Shown in pieces: positions 36,350 to 49,104 of a DNA stretch of 64,000 bases. Numbering within the stretch: the first letter of the stretch is position 1; each line of letters opens with the position of its first letter. A program made the position numbers and the translations under genes. The notes beneath the pieces are model-generated. The model made no database searches. It worked only from the letters and a program-made list of their open reading frames with translations, and had not been told where the DNA came from. This DNA comes from Chrysemys picta bellii (Eukaryota; Chordata; Testudines; Emydidae). The DNA is taken from NCBI RefSeq assembly GCF_011386835.1, contig NC_088795.1, positions 115,461,434 to 115,525,433 of the forward strand, written 5' to 3'.

Positions 36350-38625
36350 AATTAATTGCATTACTTCACTTCAAATAATTCTTTCACAACAAAGATGACA
36401 CCAACCACAACTGCCACGTCCCTACCAACAATCGTAAGAAAAAAGAAACATCTGACTGGATCCTCCAGCGCAGATAAAACCACACACTTATTCATTACAT
36501 TGATTGCTTCAGGAAAAGGATTGACTGTGAAATTCTTAACAAACATCGCATCCACTACAATCCCGTAATCATCAAGAGGACAGCGATACAGACCCTGAAA
36601 TCCAACCACCAGATAGTGATCAAACCAGCAGACAAAGGGGGCACCATAGTAATCCTCAACTGTGAGGGCTATGTCAATGAAGCCAACCAACAACTCTCCA
36701 GTGTCAGCTACTGTAAAGAACTCAAAGAAGACTACACACCCAGAAATTTAAGGATATCATCAAATCCTCCCCTAAACACTCCAAGGCAAACTGTACAATC
36801 TCATCCCCTGGTGACCTACTACATGTTTCCCAAGTTACACAAACAGGGGAATCCAGGCAGATCCATCCTATCTGGCCATGGCACACTTATTGAAGGAATA
36901 TTCAGGCTCATAGAAACCATCCTCAAACAACTCACCACATAAATGGCCAGATTCCTCCAGGACACAAAAGATTCCTCCAGAAACTCCTTCACATTAACAA
37001 CCTCCCTTGGAACACCATCCTTGCCACCATGGATGCCTCCTCCTTAAACACCTACATCCCTCACAATCGGAATTGCTGTCTGTCTCAAATAGCTAAAAGG
37101 CAATGAACAACCCTCAGATATGAACCCCAGACACATTGCCAAATTCATCCATTTCATCTTCACCCATAACAACTTTACATTCAACAACAAACATTTTGTC
37201 CAAACCATGGGAACAGCCATGGGTACTAGGATGGCTCCCCAGTATGCCAACCTCTTCATGGGCTTTTTTGAAGAGGACTTTCTGGACAAATGCACCACAA
37301 AAGCAGTGATATACCTGAGATACATGAATGATATTTTCATCCTCTAGAGAGACAACCTAAACTCCCTCATAGATTACAACCACAACTTCTACAACTTAGC
37401 CCATCCATCAAACTCTCTTTAGAACACTTCAACACCAGCACCAACTTCCTGGACATCATGATCAGCTCCAGCAATGGAACCCTACAGACAACTGTATAAA
37501 GAAACCACAGATCACCACACGTACCTCCACAGATCCATTAACCACTCCAAACACACCAAGAAATCTGTTATCTACAGTGAGGCACTCAGATATCACAGAA
37601 TGTGCTCTGAGGAGAAAGTCCGGGATTCACATTTTAACATACTTAAAACTGCCTTCACCAGACAAGGACACTCCACCAGAGAAGTAGATTGCATCATGGA
37701 ATGGGCCATTCAAATACCCTGAGAGAACCTGCTGCAATACAGGACAAAAAACCTCTCTGACCACATGCTGGAACCCATCCAGGATATCATTTAACAGTTA
37801 CAACCCATACTCGATGGGGACCATATTCTGAAATAAATCTTTCCTGAACCCTTTCTTCTGGTGTTCGAACAACTCCCCCCCCCCCCGCAACCTCACTAAG
37901 CTCATCTTATATACAAGCTTCCCACAGACCAAGACACAACAACTCAAAGTGGCAAAGCTCCAGCCAATAACAGATGCAAAACCTGCAGACATATCTCCAC
38001 TGCTACCATGATCAATACCCCCCACAACACACCTTTCAAGATCCATGGGTCCTACACAACAACATGTGGTGTACTTCCTCCAGTGCACTAAATGCCCCAA
38101 TAACAACTACGTGGGTGAAAGAAGACAATCACTACACTCTCAAATGAGCTCACGCAGAAAAATGATAAAAGATTAAAACACCGTATCACCTGTGGGTGAA
38201 CACTTTTAACAAAACTATCACTCACTATCTGATCTCTCAGTCCTAATTCTCAAAGGAAATCTGCACATCACCTTCAAAATATGAGACTAGAAACTTAAAT
38301 TCATAACTCTGATAAACACCTAAAACATGGTCTTAATAAAGACACTAGGTTTATTTCTCATTACAACAATCTATAACTCACTAACCTGCACCTGCCCTGT
38401 GACTGCCGAGGTATTAACTGCCCACTTCACCTTGAATAGTCTCTTGCAACATGTGTTAACTCCTTATCTATTCCACCTTGTATTTAACTGTGACACCCCA
38501 TGTACCCTTCCCAGACCTGAAGAAGAATTCTGCATAAGCTTGAAAGTTTGTCTCTATGATCAACAGAAGTTGGTCCAATAAAAGATATTGCCTCACTCAC
38601 CTTTGTCTATCTAAAGTATTGAAAA
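36350..38625 (+). mobile_element. Decayed Penelope-like retroelement (RT plus GIY-YIG)
   Basis: Penelope-like elements are telomerase-related retroelements with a reverse transcriptase and a GIY-YIG endonuclease. Here the reverse-transcriptase order is visible across shifting frames. It runs IKPADKGG (36616), PKLHK..PGRSILSGHGTL (36826-36890), GTAMGTRMAPQYANLFMG (about 37210-37265) and YLRYMNDIF (37312). The catalytic YxDD-type box has N in place of the first D. A later block (37470-37720) matches the thumb region. VYFLQCTKCP...YVGE (38069-38118) is the GIY-YIG start, and VGEHFN follows. Frameshifts and stops separate these parts. The 3' tail (38320-38615) is shared with the copy at 19040-19335. 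Confidence 0.85.
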
Positions 38626-39550
38626 TCAACTCTAGCAGTAAGGAATGAATAAAATAGAGGAAACACACTGCATGTGTATGTACAGAAAGTGTACAGATAT
38701 TGCACAGATAAACTAATAAAGGGCCTGAATCTTTGAGTTGTTGAGTATCTCCCACCTCTCATTAAAGTTCATCGCTGATGAGAATATTTGCCCACCTTGA
38801 AATACTGGACCCATACTCTGCTACAGCTGCAGGCATTCAGATCAGATACTTTAGGGGACACACTTATGTACATACATCATTATTGCCTTTGCTTATTGGC
38901 CAGCCTTTGCCTACTTTCTTCAGAAGCTTCTTTTCTGAGGATTTTCTGTGTAGACAAGTTTATGTTCAATACTGAAACTGTTTTTAGCAACTGTAACATA
39001 TTTGTCACACTTCTAAATTATGTCATTGCTGTGTCTGTTGGGTTTGGCACTGATATAGTGATTGAATTTCAAAATAATTCTGGATCTCAAACATCTGGGC
39101 TGTGATGCACTACATTAGCAGGAGTGTGAGACTTGGGACTTCAGCCCGTTTAGGAAGTGAAGCATAGTCTGATATGTAGGGCATGAAATAAATCCAACTT
39201 CTTCATTGCTTTCAGGAATCTGGATCCAGTTTGCTAGAAATTAATGATATCCCTCAGTGTAGCTCTCAGATGAGAGTTTTATTGATTTCCATATTGCATA
39301 ATGTCAACAATAAACATTATTTACATGCTGTGTTACATTGTGAAACTGTAAACCAAAAAGTGTTACACCATATAACACTTGTAATGTAAAGCAAGGAGTT
39401 CTGGCTGCAGTTATATTATTCTATGCAATGTTTTTATGTTTCACAGTTCCACTGAAATAGCAACAATGAAACAGAAGCTCCATCTTATTGGATGAAGATC
39501 TGGTGACCTAAACTGTTTCTTGGGCACATTTTTCCACATATAAAAGGTGG
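38626..39550. other. No recognisable gene or repeat
   Basis: AT-rich. Two overlapping plus frames (38778-39105) have no recognised motif. Confidence 0.35.
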
Positions 39551-39554
39551 ATAT

Positions 39555-39670
39555 ATCATTCATTGATTCCAAGGCCAGACGGGTCCATTGAGATCATCTG
39601 ATCTGATCTTAACTTCCCCAAAATAATTCCTTTTTGAACTAGGGCATTTCTTTTTAGAAAAACATCATGG
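39555..39670 (-). mobile_element. CR1 LINE 3' end fragment, antisense
   Basis: Reads TTGATTCCAAGGCCAGACGG, GTCCATTGAGATCATCTGAT and, further on, TTTTTAGAAAAACATCATGG, the complement of the CR1 3' end as at 31857. Confidence 0.7.
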
Positions 39671-39781
39671 AGTGTCAGAGGAAAAATGACACTCAAAAAC
39701 CCTACTAAAATGTAACTTGATGCCAAGACTGAATTGCATTCACTTTGAAAGAAGGGAATGCAAAATGTCTAAATAAAACTG

Positions 39782-40434
39782 CTAGTACAGTGTCTGCAAA
39801 ATAAACCCAACCATACTGCTAGTGCTGTCTGAATTCAAAAAAATAGGCTGCCACAACTTGTCCACAGTACTCTCCTCAGTGCTTTCTTTCTGGTCCTTGC
39901 TAATGCACACAAGAAGTGAGGCCATCGTTCTGCATAGACATCCCTCAATCTGGGTACTTCTGGCAGTGTTGGAAGGTCCCCACTTGGACTCCCCAGTGCA
40001 ATCATCCAAACAATAGCTTCCTCAATCCTGAATAGTTGCATCAGGGTATGGTTGGCACTATCTATACCAACTCCTCTGCTGTATCCAGCCAGAGTCAGTT
40101 TCTTTGGGTCTAGTTGTGATAAAACCATTTTAGATGTAGTGTGCCTTTGATTAAAGGAAATGCTATGCACATTCCAGCTGTCAATACGTTTGCCTCAGTC
40201 ACTGGGATAAGAGGCTTTATGTACTGTTGGGTGTCCTTATGTAGCACCCAGATGGTGGACTGTTTGGGCACAGTCCTGATGCAGTGTGTCATGCATCCAT
40301 ACATTCTGCAAATTTACTCCGAGAGCTGGGTGAAAAATGTCAAATGAAACATTTTCCCACTGGGGTTTTGTCAAAACTGAAATTTTCAATGTGATTGGGT
40401 TCGAATTAATATCGGTGTTGGCCTGAGACTCCAT
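39782..40434 (-). pseudogene. Unrecognised, possibly degenerate coding sequence
   Basis: Three minus-strand frames of 64-111 codons overlap end to end across 650 bp: 40434-40237, 40304-40110 and 40170-39782, in different phases. The 111-codon frame (40170-39835) includes LAGYSRGVGIDSANHTL and LPEVPRLRDVYAERWPHF, which look protein-like rather than repeat-derived. The phase changes suggest a frameshifted remnant, for example of a retrocopy or transposase. I do not recognise the family, and chance is not excluded. Confidence 0.25.
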
Positions 40435-40439
40435 AGTGC

Positions 40440-42070
40440 CTCGTTGAAATTTATCTTAGCTTTTTTTGCCTTCTGCAATTAAAAATAAAACCATGGCTAC
40501 ATTTTTCAGAAGTGCTTACCATTTTTGTGTGCCTCAGATTTTGGGAGAACTTTAGAACCTTGGGCCAAAGGAAATTAGTGGTGTTCCTATGATTTACACT
40601 CGTGTAGTGTCTGGCCCCTAATGACTGATTTTAGAGGTTTGAGGACCCCCAGCTACCAAGGTCCAAATTGAAGCGCTTTAAAAATCATAATTAGTATTTT
40701 AAAGTGAGAAGTGAGTTTAAAGTGAGAAGTCAAAGGGCTGCTGAGGGGCAGGCAGGCTGGTGCAAATGAGGGGAGAGGATTTTAATACTGAACTTTTCCC
40801 CTTTAGGTTCTTCCCTTGTGCTCCTCTTACCCTGGGGGCTCCTTTGCACTTGCCATGGTAGGTTAAGTAAGCTACCGGCCCAGCTCTCCACAGTTAAAGT
40901 GCAGTTTAAAGCATCTCAGCAACTTCTTTAGTTCTTCTTTAGAGCTGCACATCTGGGCCAAGAGGGGAAACAGCAGTGTTCCTTCAAAGTGCTGCCATTA
41001 GTGTTCCTGCTGCAGCGAGGCTTTTAAGGTGAAACTCCCACGTAGCTTCGCAGCCCAGCCACTGACCCCAGCAGCTCTTAAGAAGCACCTGGGCTGCTTT
41101 GAACAGAACTTTAGAGAGCTGAGTTGGGAGCTTGTTTAAGGCTTCCAACTCAGTATTTAAACCACCATGCAAAAGGATCACTGACAGTAAGATGATGATG
41201 AATGTGGTGGTAAGGGAAGGACTTGAGGATAAGCCAGGAGAAGGAAGGACTAAGTTAGGGTCTGGCTTAATTTAAAATTAGGAAAAGATAATTACTCTCT
41301 TTGGGTCCTATTAATTTCCTCCTTCCTCATCCCACATGAGATGCTGGGGTTTTCCTTTTGGGGCTCAGGTCTCAACCATGCACTATGGGGAGACAGTGTG
41401 GCATGAGCATCACCCCAAAAGCCCAACCGACCAGTCAGAACATACTTCTGGTCATTCACTGTCCCTCTAACTGGACAAACTCTGAAAAACAAATGCATCA
41501 TCATCATCATTTACTTTATTAATTTTGACATTTGTTATAATATACAGCATGGTTTTCTTGAAATGGGTCATCTATAATTCTTATGGGAATCGCAAAAGTC
41601 CCCTATTGTTGCTGTATTTTTAGCAAAGAATAATGAATAACTGAGAAGATGAAATATAGTGCTACATAATTGGCAAATGGAGAACGTTTTGCAGAAATCA
41701 CTCAAACTATTTTGAATTTCATTTTTAGTCATGGTTTATTTAACACCGGCAGAGTGCTCAAAGAGTTTCACAAAAGATTGATGATCCCCTACTGCAATTC
41801 CTAAGTGTAATATTATGTCTTAAAGAATTATGTCACTTTCTTTAAGAGTGCCCAGAAAGATATTACTATGCATCAATAAAAATTCAAGTTTTACCAACCA
41901 TCTGTATTGTGTAAATCAAATAAAGGGTAAGGGTTTCTCCAGAAAACAATTATGGAATGGAATGAGGTGGCCCAAAAGGTATATACTGCATTAACGTGTG
42001 TCAGTAAATATATTATACAGCAGCTCCAGTGAACTTCAGGATAAATTTTGAGGATCACATTTCCAAGCAT
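40440..42070. other. No recognisable gene; simple repeat
   Basis: Mixed AT-rich sequence. TTAAAGTGAGAAGTGAG-like words are duplicated at 40699-40729, and a CAT triplet run lies at 41496-41511. A decayed palindromic-MITE-like stretch may lie at 40495-40575 (TTTTTCAGAAGTGC). No gene found. Confidence 0.35.
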
Positions 42071-42076
42071 TGTGCC

Positions 42077-42406
42077 TAAGGCCCTGTCTATATGTGGGAA
42101 AAGGATTTTTTTTTCCAGTTGAGTCAGGGCTTATCTACAAAAGACAAGTTAACTTTAGATGTGATTTTAAGTTGATTTACTTAAACCAGTGGGAAAGGTT
42201 ATGTGGATACTCATTATTATGGTTAAACCAGGCTTATTTCAGTTTAGTTTGTGTTGATTAGAAATTTGTTTCAACTAAACCAAAGGAAACCACTCAAACC
42301 AAAATGGAAGAGTCTACACAAAGGGTTTGCGCCAGTTTAACTACATGAGTTTAAAAACCAGTTTAAGTTAAACTCATTCAACTTTCTCATGTAGATGAGG
42401 CCTTAG
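42077..42406. mobile_element. MITE-like element with inverted ends
   Basis: The left end TAAGGCCCTGTCTATATG and the right end (complement) TAAGGCCTCATCTACATG match at 14 of 18 positions. The interior is built of TTTAAACC/AACTTAAACTGG-like words in both orientations, giving extensive self-complementarity. A second GGGCTTATCTACA end at 42127 hints that a related element is nested. TA at both edges is compatible with TA targeting. No coding capacity. Confidence 0.5.
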
Positions 42407-42573
42407 CTCAGTCAGATTAGTATAACACAATTGGAAACCCTCCTAATGCCAAGTTGACACAGTTTAACATTGTTTCAGTCATGTTGTCTGGTCGTGTTGT
42501 AATGGAGGAGGGAGTCTAGGCTACTATGCAACCATTCACATGACTTTGAAGGTGTTCAATGATATTAAACTGT

Positions 42574-43151
42574 GTTTACATCAGTGGTGCAAGTAGAATT
42601 CATTTCTTATTGGTACCTGAACCAGCTAATGGGGGCGGGAGGGAGGGCGGCACGTGACCTCTCCACGTGATCTCCCATATGACTCCTCCCCACCCCGCCC
42701 CAGCCTGGGACCCACGCTCTCCCCCACCCCTCCTCATGATCCATCTCATGTTACCTGGGGGAGGGACTCTGTCCTCCTCCCACTGCACCAAATGGCAGGG
42801 CTCTCCGCAACTGTAGTGGTGAAAGGAATAGAACGCGAGGCCGCTGGATGGCCCCATGCCGGCAGCTCCTTTGGCACGGCTGTTCCACCTCCAGGCCTGC
42901 CCCCAGCCCTGTCCTCCTGCAGGGCTGCTGTACAGACCCTAGACAGAACTCAGGAGATGCAGCTGCATGGAAGGGCTGGGGGCAGGACTAGGGGTGGTAC
43001 AGCCGTGCTGGAGGAGCTGCCAGCATAGGGTCACCCAGAAGCTCCCCATTCTGCTCCTCCTGTGTCTTTCCGGTACAGCATACTGTCTATAAATATCTTA
43101 CTGGTATGGCGTACCATACCATACCGCCCTACTTGCACCACTGGTTTACAT
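42574..43151. mobile_element. hAT non-autonomous element with perfect 8-bp target duplication
   Basis: The element 42582-43143 (562 bp) begins CAGTGGTGCAAGTAG and ends with the exact complement, CTACTTGCACCACTG, a 15-bp perfect terminal inverted repeat. It is flanked by GTTTACAT on both sides (42574-42581 and 43144-43151). These are textbook hAT features. The GC-rich interior carries reading frames of 85 and 124 codons without transposase motifs, so it is non-autonomous. Near the right end, GGTATGGCGTACCATACC forms a local palindrome. Confidence 0.93.
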
Positions 43152-43339
43152 AGATATGAAAAGGGATTTCCATTTGTAGTAAGCTAACAGTTGAAAAATG
43201 GACGTCATTCCACCCCCTGTAGACAGGGCCTAATTTTCATCAGCAAAATATGCCCATGCACCCATTTTGCAATTGAAATTATATCTGTGAGCACAAAATG
43301 GGTAACTGTACACAAAAGTACCCATTTGCATTATTATTG

Positions 43340-43440
43340 GTATTACAGTATCACCTAGAATGTCAGAGCCCCATTGTGCTGGGTGCTGTATAGTCAGAAA
43401 GACAGTATCTGTCCAGAAGCTTATAATCTTTTAATGTACA
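43340..43440 (-). repeat. Old dispersed repeat fragment, inverted
   Basis: Reads TATTACAGTATCACCTAGAA, AGCCCCATTGTGCTGGGTGC, and CCAGAAGCTTATAATCT. The same family as 12140-12350; complementary to the 9895 fragment. Confidence 0.5.
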
Positions 43441-46400
43441 ATAGTTCCAATTTTATGCATTTAAATGTGAGTGTATGTATATGTTGCAGTGTTTGAAAAT
43501 GTACTCATAAATGTTTGCAGAACGAAAACCAAGGGCTATAGCCAATATTGCTTTATGTTCACTTTGCTCCTGCTAGGTTGCCATAAAAGGGCCTTAGGTC
43601 AGTCTATCTCCCAATGATTCTCCCAGTGCTGGCTCTGCACTGTCTCCACAGACTATTAAGGCATCCTGGGACAGAGGTGGGACTGAAGGAAAGGCAAGTG
43701 GATTGGGTTTAGGAGACAGTGTGGTCATGGCATTTTTATGCACCAGCTATTCTGCACCCTACACTATCTCACTGGTTCACTGATCAAGGGCAACATTTGA
43801 ACTGCAAGTTGCTTCCCCCTTAGTCCTATCACTGGTGGCAGTGGAAGGATGACTCTGGCTCCAAATTTAAATTAAAAACATCAAAAGTAAAATCACACTA
43901 TAACTGTACTTAAACAGAGGCCTTGGAAGTTAAAAAACAATTTAGATATTAGAATGTACACAGTAGCATTTGTTGGCATCATAGCCTTGTAACTTAATTA
44001 ATTCTGGCCCTAGGAGATCCTAAGGGATCACAAGGCAAAAGAGCATTAGGCTCATTTGGGCTTTCTGTCATCAGCTTCCTTCCTGAGTCCAGTTCCAAAT
44101 GACTTATCACACTGCTGCATCTTTGTGGCCATACACTCAGGTCAAAGCCACGTAGTGAGGAAAGGGGTCAACCAGGCAGCACAGGTCAGATAGCTGTAAT
44201 GGTGTTGAATCCTGAGGAAAGACTCTGCAGGATTTACTCCAGATAAGATTACACCTTGTCTTCCCACCTTAGAAAACTTTCACCACAGCAACTATAGTCC
44301 ATAAAGCTCCCCCAGATCACATGTTTCATATGTGAGGGTTACAACAATTACTGGAACAATACACCTATATCTCTGTCTCCATGCAGTTTTAGACTACAGG
44401 AGTTTATTTGTACATTGAAATTAAAAACATCTCCGGTTGAGAACATACATGACAAATTTCAGCTCTCCCCAATATTTATTATGAAACTAAAAGCCTTTGC
44501 GGTTTATAATTGAAATAGTGACTGAACCTTGTACAGTAGAAAAAGAGGCAATTTGGCATTGTTATCTAAATTCTGCAGCACTATTTTCTGACTAATACAC
44601 TTGTAAAATCTGGTCAATAGTGTATATGTTGGCTGAGCACAAAATGAAAGTATATGCTTTAGGAATGACAGGAATCACTCAGAGAGAATGTCATTTGGTT
44701 TTATAGATATTATTGATCTGGTATTTCCCAAGGGCTTTACAAAGTATAGAGTCAATTTAAAGAAGTGCAGTGACTATGTAGGCCAGCAGAACTGCCACTA
44801 TCCACTCAATAGCAGGTCACTATCATCAATGGGCATTAGAGCCTGTTATACTTTAACAGGCTTTTTAGTGCATGTGATAGGTACCTCACTGACAACCCTG
44901 CAGAGAGAACTCTGCTGTTCAGCCACAGAACTGACTGTGGAAGCTTCTCCCCACTAGGAATTTCACTAAGATCACAAAGTCATTTCACAGTCATCATATA
45001 GTAACTGCTTTTAGTCACTATTGACAGGGGCTGAAATTAAGCCAGCATCTAAGTGACAAAGGGTTCTACATTGCATTATCAATACCGTGAGCCGTCCAGC
45101 CCTCTCTTCGAATACATTAGATCAACAGCTGTTTGTCTAGTTCTTGTGTCATTGAAAGTGTCATAGGATGCTAAACTCTCTCCGAGGCATCCACAGAGAG
45201 CTTATCAATCATATTTAATTTCCAGCAAAATTCCAAACCCCCTCTAAGTGCCTACTGAAGCATTCCGTTATTTTAAGCAGTATTTATTCAGAAAAGATTA
45301 CTCCACAATGCTGATGGCCCTGGATGGCCTGTTTTAAAAATTCAGAATGTCATTCTTGCTAATAAAACTTATTCTTAAAGGCAGTTATTTTAATATTAAC
45401 CATTATCAATACAGTGCCTCCTGACATCCATTTATTGCTCACATAGATGCTCCACTACTCATGATAAGTGGTCTTGATTTCAATTATGCAGCCTCATCTT
45501 CAGCCCAATTGTCAAAGTCGGATGATAGATCAAACAATTGGAAATTTGGACATTGTTTCAAGGTCATTTTCTGTTCAGCCAAAGAGTGACATTTTAATAA
45601 GTTTATCCTATTTCTCACTCTTGTTAGCTCTGCAGAGCTAATATTGCTAAGATGAAATGAACATGATCCTTGTCTAGACCATTAACTGAAGTGTTAATTA
45701 AATTCCAACTGTTGGCCAAAATTGGCCCCCATTTACATCTGCACAGTGCCATACAGGGGATGCAGAGGTAAAGTTTACTGAGGGTAGAATTTGGCTAGCA
45801 GAATCCTTACTACTGGTAAAAATGCATGAACCAGTAAAACAATACAGCTTGACTTTCAGATTCCAGGTTAAGATTTCAAGGCTGGGAGTTAGAAAAACAT
45901 CTTCCCATTTGTAAACTGAGCAAATCTGGTCCAAAGGTCACTATGACATGATAAACATGAACCCCACTGTTCCATTTATTCGCTTACATTTCAGAGCAGA
46001 GCTGAACTTTAAGATTTATGCCAATAGAAACCTATCTGTGATTCCCATTTAATGTCTATTTGAACAGAGCTATTAAGAAGCAGTACCATCCAAAATCTAG
46101 TTTGCTTTTTTCTATGCTCTGAATAGAGAAAGTGACTAATAACCATGAAAACAAAGCTGGACAAAGGGCCAGGTGGTTTCCTTTGAAAGCAAAAGAAATT
46201 CTTAAGCTGGAAAATTTGTCAGCTACCAATGTGCTCTAAAAGGAGCAGAATTTCTACTCTTTGATTTTTGTTGCTCTTTGAATGAGGGTCTGGCTGTAGG
46301 AGAAATGTATAGATCCATACTTCAAGAACATGTGTTTCAGGCAACAGCTAATAAGGGTGAACAAATTCTCAGTATGATACTTTATTAACATAGACAGATA
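43441..46400. other. No recognisable gene or repeat
   Basis: Unique-looking sequence of mixed composition. Frames at 44688-44957 and 45698-45934 lack recognisable motifs. Nothing supported. Confidence 0.35.
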
Positions 46401-46404
46401 TTTA

Positions 46405-46700
46405 ATATAATTAGATGGTAAACTCTTTGGGCGGGGGCTGTGTGTCTGTGTTGTATCCAACAAGATGGGATCCTGAAGTCAGCTAGGGCCTCTTAGCACT
46501 ACCATAAGACAAATAATAGTTATAATTAGTAAGTAACAGTCTCTGACCCAATGATATTATAATCTAATTAGAAAGGAAACAGAGATGAAGTTACAAGCCC
46601 AACATCATACAGCAGGTCTGTGACAGAGCCAGGACCAGAACCCAGCTCTCTTAGGTCTCCCCATTCAGTGGCTGTTCTACCACAGCACACTGCTTCTCTA
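46405..46700 (+). repeat. Old dispersed repeat
   Basis: Contains TGGTAAACTCTTTGGGCGGG, then CTAGGGCCTCTTAGCACTAC, then CAGCAGGTCTGTGACAGAGC and AGAACCCAGCTCTCTTAGG. This is the fullest copy here of the family seen at 5170, 9895, 12140 and 43340. Ancient, diverged. Confidence 0.5.
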
Positions 46701-48347
46701 ATTAAAGGGCTCTACCAACATATACAAGTATCATTATCCTCATTCTTTCAGCTAAGGGAACTAAAGTACAATATGATCAATTTACTTTGTGATCTGCTCA
46801 CTGTCATGCATATCAGCGGCAAAGCCAAACAGAGAAATTTAGGTCTTTTAACTACCAGTTCTATGTCCTAATCCATGGATTATACTGCTTTGGGTAGTCA
46901 TTTTATCCCCTGATGACATGACATGTCCTTGTTACTCACTAAAAAGCTGCCAGCAAAGCAACCGCAACCTTAGGCACGAAGTTCTTCCTATTTTGACTTT
47001 TCTGGGGTAGAATGAGTGATCAAAAGTGGGGCATGGGAGGAGACTTTCTCAGTGTGACACAGATCCAGCAAATTGTGTAACTGCAAAATTCCTTGTTCCA
47101 AGATATAGGGGCCTTGGGGACTTTATGGCAGAAACTTATGCACCTAGTGACTTCAGGTACCTACATTGTTAGCCAGCAGCTGTACAGGGTTTTGTGAATG
47201 TCAGTGATGGCTAAATGCTGGATTTAGGTGCCTAAACTGGCAGGTAGCCACCTCAGCACCCAGTAATTAATACAATTTATGCACAATTTCAAACATTAAT
47301 TGTGATAAACACAGCACATACATGCAAATTGTAATTATTCTAAGAGAATAAGAGAGCAAAATTTGCTCAGAAGAAAGCAAACTCTTGGTAATAATTATCT
47401 TGCTTAAGAAATGTCCAAATGTTGAGCCCCTAATTTTTCACAACTCTCAACTCCTCATTGAAACAGCAGAATCAGATTGAAATAATTATTTTGGGAAAGT
47501 AAAGTAACATAAAAGAATACATAAAAACAAATGGCTGATAATTGGCATTCTAGTCAGCTTCCTATGGTTTTCCTCAACTACTCAGAATAAATGCTAACAT
47601 ATATTTGATCATTAACTTCACATGGTAAAAGGTACTGAAAAGGTTATATGGGTCAGAATCAAAGATACCAAAATTATAGAAATGTGGACAAGTAGACAAG
47701 CATATTGGACAATTTATTGCAATTTTCTGAAGTATGGAACATGGACTAAATGGATTGACCTTAAGGTCACAGACCTTTTTTCCATAATTCATGATAAATT
47801 AACACTGAATTATTATCACTTTTCATTACTAATTCATATTCTTAATTTACATAATTGAATTATTAAGGTATAGACTGCACTATGAGTTATTTGAACATTT
47901 TTTCAGTCAATTTCTGGGGCAATAGAATCCCTTCACTTTTAGTCCAGGTCTCAGAATAAAGAGGTAGCTAAACTAAACTTCAAAGTGGGAAAAAAGGTGC
48001 CTTCACCTTAGTCTTGGAACTTTTTGTACAATTCACACAATGTAAATATATCATCATTCGCAGGATTTTACTGCTAATAGGTCTGCAGCTGAAAAACGAT
48101 GTATTCTCTCTCAACACCTAAAAGCTCATCAAATAAATTTTTTTATTAGAGTGAGGATAGTGTGTTTCTACATTTCTTTACAGAGTCATTGTATTTCACA
48201 TTTTACAACGTATTTAAAATTTTACATTTTAAGGACAAAATTGTATGCAAAGATCTGCTCAGTCAGTCTCAATAATTATCAGTCGTCTTTCCTTCCTACA
48301 TGTGTGCAACTCATTGATATTCAGGGAGTGCCGATTGTTGGACTTTG
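46701..48347. other. No recognisable gene or repeat
   Basis: AT-rich. Near 47130-47260 CCTAGTGACTTCAGGTACCT and TTTAGGTGCCTAAACTGG suggest a decayed palindromic MITE. Nothing else identified. Confidence 0.35.
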
Positions 48348-48496
48348 CCCTAAAACAGTGGTTTTCAACCTTTTTTTTTTCATTTGCAGACCCCTAAAAA
48401 CTTTCAAATGGAGGTGCAGACCCCTTTAGAAATCCTAGACATAGTCTGAGACCCCCAGGGATCCGTGGACCATGACTGGAAAACACTCCCCTAAAA
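48348..48496. mobile_element. Short hAT/Charlie-like MITE with perfect 8-bp duplication
   Basis: The element 48356-48488 (133 bp) opens with CAGTGGTTTTCAACCTTTTT and closes with GGAAAACACTC, an imperfect inverted end. Both flanks are CCCTAAAA (48348-48355 and 48489-48496). Internal words CAGACCCCT occur twice. Non-coding. Confidence 0.85.
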
Positions 48497-48644
48497 TAGA
48501 GACTTTTGAAATGCAAAATTTCAGCAAAAGAACTTGCTTAAGATTTTTCATAACTTTCTGTAGATATATAGGCATACGTATACATTCACACATCTCCACT
48601 GAGCTTGTGAGTTCTGGGTCCTCCTGGGAAATTGGGAACATAGG

Positions 48645-48850
48645 AATTGCCAGACTCGATCAGACACAAGGTCCATTTAATTCAGTATCCTGTCAATGAC
48701 CGTGGCCAGCTCCAGATGCTCCAGAGGAAGGTGTACGAAACCCTGCATTAGTCATATGTGGGATAATCTCCCTCTCCCCTCCCCTCCCGCTACCCATGAA
48801 GGTCTCATCCTAATCCCTAATGGAGAGATTGCTTTAAATCCTGAAGCATG
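48645..48850 (+). repeat. Dispersed reptile repeat, second copy
   Basis: Reads AATTGCCAGACTCGATCAGA, AGGTCCATTTAATTCAGTAT, GTGGCCAGCTCCAGATGCTC and CTCATCCTAATCCCTAATGG. It parallels 31190-31360 closely and extends further 5'. Confidence 0.6.
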
Positions 48851-49104
48851 ATGTTTAATATCCGGAGCTGTGCAGAGAAAGGTAATTCCATTTTGTGGAG
48901 GATTTTGATATTTTGAAAAAAATGTCTGTGAAAGGTAAAGCTCCAGGGCCCTTGGCTCAGATACATTCTGCATGACAGGCCACCTCTGAAGTGTGGACAC
49001 TCTGAGTTCAAGGATCCCCAGCCCCAGGGCAGTCTGTTGGCACTGTAAGACCCAGCAAGGCTAGAACCTAGGCCATATGGGTTTTGGGTTACTGACATCC
49101 ACAC

